DNA from: Dehalococcoidia bacterium
GTDB lineage: Bacteria > Chloroflexota > Dehalococcoidia > UBA3495
Direction: 5' to 3'
Assembly (NCBI GenBank): GCA_030753265.1
Contig: JASMCQ010000033.1
Location: 1-47,015, forward strand
Length of the DNA: 47,015 bases
Positions 41,887 through 47,015 of this stretch are shown piece after piece; the stretch's first letter is position 1, and each line of letters begins with the position of its first letter. The translations under genes and the position numbers were made by a program. The notes below the pieces were generated by a model. The model had not been told where the DNA came from and did no database searches. It was given only the letters and a program-made list of their open reading frames with translations.

Positions 41887-42311
41887 CAACACGCAAATCG
41901 TTGGACGATTATGAAGTGGGCGAGGAACTGGAGCCCTTCGTGTTCAAAGTTACCCCGGAGTTCAATCAGCGCTTCATTGACGCGGTTGAAGACCACGACC
42001 CCCGATACACCGAAGGAGGATACGGCGGCGGACCGGTGGTCCATCCCGGTCTTTTTCTCAATCAGACCAACTCGACCAGGAGCCCATCCTACTTCCTCCC
42101 GGAAGGCGTGGCCGGCATCCATGCCAAGGATGAGGTGGAGTTTCTCGCTCCGGGCAGGGTGGGCAAGACCTTCCAGGCGAACTGGAAAGTTGCCGACTGT
42201 TATGAGAGACGAGGCCGGGTATTCAGGGTGATCGATTGCGTTGTCGTCGACGAGGATGGGGTCACAATCATGCGCAAGAAAATGACCACAACCAGTAGCA
42301 GGAGGAAGTAG
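41883..42311 (+). CDS. MaoC-like hotdog-fold dehydratase, FAS1-type N-terminal (copy 2)
   Basis: The 142-residue paralogue of the preceding gene has no indels; I count 28 differing residues by eye. The core segments HPGLFLNQTN, RSPSYFLPEGVAG and DEVEFLAPGRVG are identical, while the differences gather near the N-terminus (SLDDYEVGEELEPF), in the strand around NWKVADCYERRG and at the C-terminus. It is followed after four bases by the third hotdog gene, so this copy is the one directly co-translated with the C-terminal-type partner. Copy 1 may form an alternative subunit with other chain-length preference. It carries its own promoter (41716-41744). Confidence 0.9.
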   Translation: MTTRKSLDDYEVGEELEPFVFKVTPEFNQRFIDAVEDHDPRYTEGGYGGGPVVHPGLFLNQTNSTRSPSYFLPEGVAGIHAKDEVEFLAPGRVGKTFQANWKVADCYERRGRVFRVIDCVVVDEDGVTIMRKKMTTTSSRRK

Positions 42312-42315
42312 ACTC

Positions 42316-42729
42316 ATGAGTACCACGGCACGGAATACTACCGAGGGTCACACTTTCTCCGGCAAACCCAAGACGGTGACGCTGGAGCGGATGCGCGGGT
42401 TCTCCGGGTGGCCGGTCAAGAACATCCACACGGACGTGGAGTATGCCAAGGCCTGCGGCCTGTCCGGACCCATCGCCTCCGGAACGATGTTTCAGACCTA
42501 CCTGACGGAGTTGATGATCGACTACTTCGGAGCGGACTGGCTGGGAAACGGCGGGATAAAGGTGGCCTTCACCCGAGCCGTCGAGCCAGGCGACATCATA
42601 ACTCCGAAGGGGACCGTGGAGAAGCAGGAGTCGACGGAGGCCGGAAAGCGCGTGGATCTCCGAGTCTGGTGTGAAAACCAGCGCGGCGAGCCGGTGGTCG
42701 TCGGGACCGCTTTCGGCGTGGCCAGGTAA
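42316..42729 (+). CDS. MaoC-like dehydratase (hydratase-type hotdog subunit)
   Basis: The 137-residue hotdog protein contains GWPVKNIHTDVEYAKACGLSG with the Asp/His pair of R-specific enoyl-CoA hydratases and PIASGTMFQTYLTELM. The order Asn-x-His-x-Asp here is a slight variant of the usual D-x-NP-x-H motif. KVAFTRAVEPGDIITPKGTV is the standard lid region. It lies four bases after copy 2 and is in the same operon. The three genes together look like a heterodimeric (or heterotetrameric) 3-hydroxyacyl-CoA dehydratase as in the mycobacterial HadAB/HadBC arrangement, with alternative small partners. The substrate is unknown; alkane, fatty-acid or steroid side-chain breakdown would all fit. Confidence 0.9.
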   Translation: MSTTARNTTEGHTFSGKPKTVTLERMRGFSGWPVKNIHTDVEYAKACGLSGPIASGTMFQTYLTELMIDYFGADWLGNGGIKVAFTRAVEPGDIITPKGTVEKQESTEAGKRVDLRVWCENQRGEPVVVGTAFGVAR

Positions 42730-42783
42730 TCGCCGGGCGGCCCGTCGTTGGGGTTTTGCATCAGGAGTGATTTACGGGGAATG

Positions 42784-42855
42784 GCCACAGGGGCACAGAG
42801 GACACCGAGTTAATACGTCCTTTTTATATCTCTGTGTTCTCTGTGCCTCCGTGGC
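42784..42855. repeat. Imperfect 26-bp inverted repeat after the MaoC operon
   Basis: The left arm (42784-42809, GCCACAGGGGCACAGAGGAC and CCGAG) and the right arm (42830-42855) complement each other with four or five mismatches around a 20-base AT-rich loop. It belongs to the common CACAGAG-type intergenic repeats and can serve as a hairpin terminator for the operon. Confidence 0.65.
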
Positions 42856-42892
42856 TAACCCCACGTAGCTCCCCAGCAGCTTTGCCGGTGGT

Positions 42893-43753
42893 TCAGGGGG
42901 CCGGTCCGGGCTCAGGGGGATACATGAACACCTGGTTGCGCTCCAGGGTGTAGACCGGGATCTCTGGGGTGAGACGGGTCAGCAGGCCCATGGCCCGGAC
43001 ACCCGCGGCCGGCGGCGTGATGGCATAGGACACCAGAACCTTCGGCTGCACCAGCCGGGCGATTCGCGCTCCATCTTCCAGGGCCGTGCCCATCCAGAGC
43101 AGGATATCCACATGCATCTCCGCCTGCCGCCCGTCCATGTTCGAAGATGAGGAGCCTGGTATAGGCACGTGTGGGAGCCGGGTCATGGTCGGAAAGGGAG
43201 TGCTGTCCCCCGGAAGATACACCACCAGGTTGTCGTCGGTCCGCACCAAGAAGGACAGCGGCTCCTCGGCGGCGTGGTCGCAGCGAAGGGCGGCGACGGT
43301 TACGTCTCCGACCCGCACCCACTCTCCCGGCTCGAGGGCTACTACGCTACCCGGAGGCGGATTCTCCGCACTGCAAGTGGCCCCCGGGTCCGGATGCGTG
43401 CCCGGGTGGGGGGTGCTTCCAAAGCTGCCTTGCCCAGCCGAGGTGGGAGCTGTTTCAACGGATTGAGGAGGTATGGCAGGCACTCGAGAGGCCAGGAAAT
43501 GCGAGGTCGCCACCACCGCCCGGGTGCGTTGGTGGAGGGCGGTGACCAGCGGCGGGTCCCAGTGGTCGGTGTGCCCGTGGCTGATGGCGATCAGGTCCAG
43601 GCAGATGTCCTCCGGCACTGCAAGGCTCACCGGATCGAAGAGCAGCGTGGCGCCGGGGGTCTTGATCACCGTGCCGGAGTAGCTGTTGACCCAGGCCAAG
43701 GCCAGGCCGCCGGCCGGGTTTATATGGTATACGTCTGGGCTGTTTTGATTCAT
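42893..43753 (-). CDS. MBL-fold metal-dependent hydrolase (UPF0173-like)
   Basis: The 286-residue protein has the intact zinc motif SHGHTDHW at about 58-65, a later ALRCDHAAEEPLSFL and YLPGDSTPF with the bridging Asp. It resembles the L-ascorbate-6-phosphate lactonase/UPF0173 type rather than the lactonase-like gene at 18057. A Pro/Gly/Ser-rich stretch (VETAPTSAGQGSFGST and about 25 further residues, around 98-137) looks like an inserted loop not seen in typical members. The gene begins at ATG 43753 and stands between the MaoC operon's repeat and the crotonase pair; its substrate is unknown. Confidence 0.87.
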   Translation of the reverse strand: MNQNSPDVYHINPAGGLALAWVNSYSGTVIKTPGATLLFDPVSLAVPEDICLDLIAISHGHTDHWDPPLVTALHQRTRAVVATSHFLASRVPAIPPQSVETAPTSAGQGSFGSTPHPGTHPDPGATCSAENPPPGSVVALEPGEWVRVGDVTVAALRCDHAAEEPLSFLVRTDDNLVVYLPGDSTPFPTMTRLPHVPIPGSSSSNMDGRQAEMHVDILLWMGTALEDGARIARLVQPKVLVSYAITPPAAGVRAMGLLTRLTPEIPVYTLERNQVFMYPPEPGPAP

Positions 43754-43763
43754 CTGCCGCTCG

Positions 43764-43806
43764 CAATCAGCCGCCAGCCATCGCCTAGAAGGCTGGCGGC
43801 TGATTG
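43764..43806. terminator. Perfect 16-bp inverted repeat between crotonase and MBL genes
   Basis: The arms CAATCAGCCGCCAGCC and GGCTGGCGGCTGATTG (43764-43779 and 43791-43806) are exact complements around an 11-base loop. It lies 15 bases beyond the crotonase stop, so it is well placed as a terminator of the crotonase operon, although it lacks a clear T-run. Confidence 0.65.
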
Positions 43807-43821
43807 ACGGTTGCGCAACTC

Positions 43822-44682
43822 CTAGGTGTACCGGTCGTCGCGGGCGTGGAAAGCGGCGCGGGCGCCTTGGTTGCGCCGCTCCCGGAAGAAGCTGAATTCC
43901 CCCGGCTCGAAACGAATGTTGGTAAACAGGGTGTGGGTCTGGTATCCCTGGATCATACCGGTCGTAGCGCCCAGGATGTCCAGGATCCAGTGGTTGGTAG
44001 CCTTGCCGATGGAGATGCCATCAAGCGGAAGCCGGACCATGTCATCGACATATTCCTGCACCGCGGCCTCCAACCGCTCCAGGGGAACGGCCCGATTGGC
44101 CAGGCCCATGGCGGCGGCTTCGGTCCCGCTGATGGCGCGGCCCCGGAGCAGCAGCTCCCTGGCCCGCTTGTACCCAACGGTGAGGTATAACGGCAGCAGG
44201 TTGCTTCCGCTGCCGGAGAAACCCAGCCGCTGCTCCGAGTGGGAGATCTGGGCATCCTCGGCGACGATGGCCAGGTCGCAATACTCCATCATGAGGGTGC
44301 CCTCGCCGATGCAGTGGCCGTGTACCTGGCAGATCGTGATCTTGGGAAAGGTGAGAAGCTTGAGGTGTAGCTCCATCCACCTCCGGTCCACCTTGAGGCG
44401 GATCCGCTGGCTGGCCCGGCGCTCACCGGGTTGGCCGGTGCCGAAGCCGTAGATAAAGCCCACGCCTTCCAGGTCGTGCCCGGCGCAGAAGGACCGGCCT
44501 GCGCCTCGAATCACCACCACTTTCACATCGTCGTCATCCTCGGCCTCGGACAGTGCGTCGTAGAAATTGTCCAGGATGCCGCCCTGGCCGGGGAAGTCTA
44601 TTACGTTCAGTTTTTCCGGCCGGTTCAAGGTTATCCTGACAGCCTGGCCTTCTTTTTCGTACAACACGTATTTGTAGTCCAT
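43822..44682 (-). CDS. Enoyl-CoA hydratase/isomerase (crotonase), tandem paralogue 2
   Basis: The 286-residue protein from ATG 44682 has LNRPEKLNVID and RGAGRSFCAGHDLEGVG, the two oxyanion-hole segments. The helix VHGHCIGEGTLMMEYCDLAI follows. Most crotonases have G-G-G-x-E/D here; the reading G-E-G keeps one acidic residue that could act in catalysis. It is a close paralogue of the gene at 44814-45674 and keeps the same length and ending (RDDRY). The start at 44682 is chosen because it aligns with the paralogue; GGAGG lies ten bases before it. The longer frame to 44772 has no family N-terminus. CoA substrate unknown. Confidence 0.9.
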   Translation of the reverse strand: MDYKYVLYEKEGQAVRITLNRPEKLNVIDFPGQGGILDNFYDALSEAEDDDDVKVVVIRGAGRSFCAGHDLEGVGFIYGFGTGQPGERRASQRIRLKVDRRWMELHLKLLTFPKITICQVHGHCIGEGTLMMEYCDLAIVAEDAQISHSEQRLGFSGSGSNLLPLYLTVGYKRARELLLRGRAISGTEAAAMGLANRAVPLERLEAAVQEYVDDMVRLPLDGISIGKATNHWILDILGATTGMIQGYQTHTLFTNIRFEPGEFSFFRERRNQGARAAFHARDDRYT

Positions 44683-44813
44683 TACCCGGTAACCTCCATA
44701 GATTTTCTCTCCCTTAGCCCATGCCGAGGGAGGGTATTCGCCATTTACCGAGCCTCCATTCCGGACAGGCACACGGCGCCGCGGCCACCAGCCCGATGGC
44801 GGCGGCTGATCGC

Positions 44814-45674
44814 CTACTCGTACCGGTCGTCGCGGGCGTGGAAGGCTTCGCGGGTGCCGGCGCCGCGCCGCTCCCGGAAGAAGTTGTACTCCCCCGGCTC
44901 GAAGCGCAGGTTGGTGAACATGGTGTGGCTGATGTAGCCCTGGATCAGCCCGGAAGTGGCGCCCAACGTGTCGAGGATCCAGTGGTTGGTGGCCTTGCCG
45001 ATGGCGATGCCGTCCAACGGAAGCCGGGCCATATCGTCGATATACTCCTGCACCGTTGCTTCCAACTGGTCCAGGGGAACGGCCCGGTTGGCCAGGCCCA
45101 TGGCGACGGCCTCCGTGCCGCTGATGGCGCGGCCCCGGAGCAGCAGCTCCCTGGCCCGCTTGTACCCAACGGTGAGGTACAGGGGAAGCAGGTTCAACCC
45201 GCTACCGGAGAAGCCAAGACGCTGCTCGGCATGGGCGATCTGGGCGTCTTCGGCGACCACGGCAAGGTCGCAAAACTCCATCATGAGCGCGCCCTCGCCG
45301 ATGCAGTGGCCCTGGACCTGGGCGATGGTGATTTTGGGGAACGTGAGAAGCTTCAGGTGGTTCTCCATCCACTTCCGGTCCACCTTGAGGCGGATGCGCT
45401 GGCTGGCCCGGCGCTCGTTAGGCTGGCCGGTGCCGATGCCATAGATGAAACCCACGACCTCCAGGTCATGCCCCGCGCAGAAGGACCGGCCGGCGCCTCG
45501 AATCACCACCACTTTTACTTCGTCATCTTCCTCGGCCTCCCCAAGGGCGGCGTAGAAATTGTCGAGGATGCCGCCCTGGCCGGGGAAGTCTATTACGTTC
45601 AGTTTTTCCGGCCGGTTCATCGTGATCCTGACGACCGGGCCATCCTTTTCGTACAGAACATGTTTGTATTCCAT
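44814..45674 (-). CDS. Enoyl-CoA hydratase/isomerase (crotonase), tandem paralogue 1
   Basis: The 286-residue crotonase has MNRPEKLNVID near residue 19, RGAGRSFCAGHDLEVVG and VQGHCIGEGALMMEFCDLAV. It is the promoter-proximal copy of the tandem pair, with a GGAGG ribosome binding site before ATG 45674 and a good promoter at 45779-45807. The region between the two copies (44683-44813) shows nothing but the spacer of the duplication. Both copies have an extended charged loop around the NERRASQRIRLKVDRKWMEN segment, so they belong to one subfamily acting on the same kind of CoA ester. The reaction cannot be fixed from the sequence. Confidence 0.92.
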   Translation of the reverse strand: MEYKHVLYEKDGPVVRITMNRPEKLNVIDFPGQGGILDNFYAALGEAEEDDEVKVVVIRGAGRSFCAGHDLEVVGFIYGIGTGQPNERRASQRIRLKVDRKWMENHLKLLTFPKITIAQVQGHCIGEGALMMEFCDLAVVAEDAQIAHAEQRLGFSGSGLNLLPLYLTVGYKRARELLLRGRAISGTEAVAMGLANRAVPLDQLEATVQEYIDDMARLPLDGIAIGKATNHWILDTLGATSGLIQGYISHTMFTNLRFEPGEYNFFRERRGAGTREAFHARDDRYE

Positions 45675-45778
45675 CTACTGAACCTCCGTGATGTTTTCCT
45701 CTTCTGGGCCGACCCAGAGGAGATCGTACGCATTCGTCCGGACCTGCCCCGTCAAAGTGAGGGGGGCTCGCCGGTACT

Positions 45779-45807
45779 ATAATAAGGGGAAAGCCGGGTA
45801 CAGGCAA
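45779..45807 (-). promoter_or_regulatory. Sigma70-type promoter of the crotonase pair
   Basis: On the minus strand TTGCCT (45807-45802) and TATTAT (45784-45779) are separated by 17 bases. The start site would be near 45771, about 100 nt before ATG 45674. Confidence 0.5.
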
Positions 45808-45861
45808 CCGAGGGCCCGGCGGCCCGCTATTTCCCCGGCCCAGTGAACCTCGAATCCGGCG

Positions 45862-46341
45862 TTAACGGGCCGCTTCGGCCAGTTGGGGAAAGCGTTCCAA
45901 AGGCAGCACCTCGCCGGTCGCCTCGAAATGGTTCACCAACTCACGAATTTCGCCGGGCACCGGGCGGGTGGTAACCGTCTCCGCGTGGAAGCCCACGTAC
46001 ACCGCCTGCAACGTGCTCGTCAGCCGGTCGGAGTCCTCGGGATATACCTCGATATCCAGGTGCAGGCTGGTGTTGCCGATGTGGCTCACGCGGACGTAGA
46101 GGTCCAAAATGTCTTCGACGCGAGCCGGGGCCTTGAATTCCAGGACGGTTCTGACCACCGCGCTGTCGAAGTAGCCCCGCCGGGCGATCCGGTAGATGCT
46201 GAACCCCAGGTTTCGGAAGTACGCCGCCTGCCCCTCTTCCAGGTAGCTCATATAGGACCCGTTAAAAGCGATCCCCTGAGCGTCGCACTCCCCCCAGCGT
46301 ACTCGAAGTTGCGTTCGGAACTTGTATTCGGCTTTGGCCAT
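45862..46341 (-). CDS. Acyl-CoA thioesterase, 4HBT/YbgC-like hotdog fold
   Basis: The 159-residue protein shows the 4-hydroxybenzoyl-CoA thioesterase pattern: LRVRWGECDAQGIAFNGSYMSYLEEG near residues 13-38 (quoted here in parts: VRWGECDAQG and FNGSYMSYLEEG). The Asp in ECDAQG is the expected catalytic residue of this branch, and IGNTSLHLDIEVY follows on a later strand. Such enzymes release CoA from acyl-CoAs. It sits upstream of the crotonase pair and shares the CoA-ester theme, but has its own spacing (187 bases including a promoter). ATG 46341 is a good start. The substrate is unknown. Confidence 0.9.
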   Translation of the reverse strand: MAKAEYKFRTQLRVRWGECDAQGIAFNGSYMSYLEEGQAAYFRNLGFSIYRIARRGYFDSAVVRTVLEFKAPARVEDILDLYVRVSHIGNTSLHLDIEVYPEDSDRLTSTLQAVYVGFHAETVTTRPVPGEIRELVNHFEATGEVLPLERFPQLAEAAR

Positions 46342-46456
46342 TGATTATCGTCCTGTGGCTGACGGCTGCTCTGGCCGGATCAAGCGGCCGGGGCGCATTC
46401 CACCGGTGTGCATTCCAACAAAAGTCAGCTCGCGGTCATTGGTTCGCAAGGAGCCT

Positions 46457-47015
46457 TCATCGCTGATAGCCCAGAGACCGGAGAAATTCCAGGTCCTCGG
46501 CGGTCAAATCGGCGAATTCCAAGAGGTCGGGGCGCCGCTCCAGGGTGCGCCTCAAAGACTCCCGGCGGCGCCAACGGGCGATCTCGGCGTGGTGCCCGGA
46601 GCGCAGGACTTCCGGAACGGCCAGGCCCCGGTACTCGGCCGGACGGGTGTACAGCGGGTGCTGCAGCAGGCCTGAGGTTATGGAGTCTTCCTCCACGTTC
46701 TCCTGGGAGCCCACCACGCCGGGAATCAGCCGGGCAACAGCATCCACCATCACCATGGCCGGCAACTCCCCGCCGGTGAGCACGAAATCACCCATGCTGA
46801 CCTCGCGGGTTGCCAGGGGGTGGCGGATCCGCTCGTCTTCGCCGGCGTAGTGGCCACAGATCAGCACCAGGGCCGGGGCCCGGACCAATTCCGCCGCCAT
46901 TTCTTGGTTGAACGTCTCGCCCTGGGGGGTGAGCAGAATGACCGGGATGGCCCCCTGGTCCTCCGGTGGATAGCTATTCAGAACGTCTTCCACCGCCTCG
47001 AAGACGGGCTCCGGC
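46457..47015 (-). CDS. trmD: tRNA (guanine-37-N1)-methyltransferase, N-terminus outside window
   Basis: TrmD methylates G37 of tRNAs that decode codons starting with C, to prevent frameshifting. The frame is open to the end of the window and reads [16 protein letters not shown] before [16 protein letters not shown], the first TrmD signature. The knot region follows with [13 protein letters not shown] and then [30 protein letters not shown]. Most TrmD proteins have GHYEGxDERV; here the Glu is Ala. The C-terminal helical domain ([12 protein letters not shown]) is complete and the stop is at 46457. About 60-70 N-terminal residues lie beyond 47015. The thioesterase gene follows 115 bases downstream. 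Confidence 0.95.
   Translation of the reverse strand, partial: PEPVFEAVEDVLNSYPPEDQGAIPVILLTPQGETFNQEMAAELVRAPALVLICGHYAGEDERIRHPLATREVSMGDFVLTGGELPAMVMVDAVARLIPGVVGSQENVEEDSITSGLLQHPLYTRPAEYRGLAVPEVLRSGHHAEIARWRRRESLRRTLERRPDLLEFADLTAEDLEFLRSLGYQR

Larger units (their letters stand above)
41044..42311 (+). repeat. Tandem duplication of promoter, leader and MaoC-like gene
   Basis: Unit 1 runs from about 41044 to 41640 and unit 2 from about 41714 to 42311. Promoters (TTGACG/TACAAT, spacing 17), the last 40 bases of the leader with a GGGCC-type hairpin and mini-ORF, and the coding sequence are matched. The middle of the leader has diverged strongly, so the duplication is old. Confidence 0.8.

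Noticed and set aside
1..47015. CRISPR arrays, tRNA or rRNA genes
   Set aside because: I looked for regularly spaced direct repeats and for T-loop (GGTTCGA-type) segments in tRNA context and found none; matches such as near 13110 lie inside protein genes.

Overview
The window looks like a chromosomal segment of a GC-rich bacterium from the phylum Chloroflexota, most likely the Dehalococcoidia/SAR202 side. The main evidence is the adjacent pair of very large membrane proteins at 22553-27635: a Chlor_Arch_YYY/DUF2298 protein with a triple-Tyr motif and a TIGR03663/Agl23-like GT-C protein. I know this pair from Chloroflexota and methanogenic archaea. The taxonomic call is inference; there is no rRNA or tRNA gene in the window.

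Layout. 1-140 is the tail of an IS3-family insertion sequence. 112-1960 has no convincing gene. 1994-5985 (+) holds two Opp/Dpp-type ABC ATPases without their permeases, followed by lepA. 6091-8633 (-) holds a YgjP-like metallopeptidase and a two-domain UGSC protein. 9164-12433 (+) holds tex and an amidohydrolase. 12742-15268 (-) holds a 41-residue basic protein, a DinB-like protein, galU and a SieB-like membrane protein. 15402-18097 (+) holds an ArsC/Spx-like protein, a HAD-like protein and mutL. 18057-28670 (-) holds an MBL hydrolase, a Tat-signal mini-protein, an FAD oxidoreductase, a flippase-like protein, the two large membrane proteins and ftsY. 29074-30441 (-) holds rnc and a DsbA-like protein. 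30698-33414 (+) holds the CCA-adding enzyme, a Cys-rich zinc-binding mini-protein and an MDR dehydrogenase. 33455-35059 (-) is a lone Abi/DRT-type reverse transcriptase in AT-richer DNA. 35225-40820 (-) holds a crotonase, an OGG1-like glycosylase, a DinG-type helicase and a PHP protein. 41212-42729 (+) holds three MaoC-type hotdog genes, two of them a tandem duplication. 42893-47015 (-) holds an MBL hydrolase, two tandem crotonases, a thioesterase and the 3' part of trmD.

The main discovery is that three genes look truncated or split only because an in-frame TGA sits exactly at the redox-active residue: UGSC in the two-domain protein at 6972-8633, UxxC in the ArsC/Spx-like protein at 15402-15761, and UxxV in the DsbA-like protein at 29809-30441. 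In each case homologous reading frame continues on both sides of the TGA. In each case a compact hairpin follows, with its apical loop beginning 19-23 nt after the TGA, which is the geometry of a bacterial SECIS. I read all three as selenoproteins of an organism that decodes UGA as selenocysteine. The Sec machinery (selA, selB, selC, selD) must lie outside this window.

Other points of interest are the isolated reverse transcriptase as a candidate anti-phage gene, the MaoC duplication that carries its own sigma70-like promoter and an 8-codon leader ORF, two genes that lack a canonical start codon where homology says they begin, and a family of paired palindromic repeats in intergenic regions.
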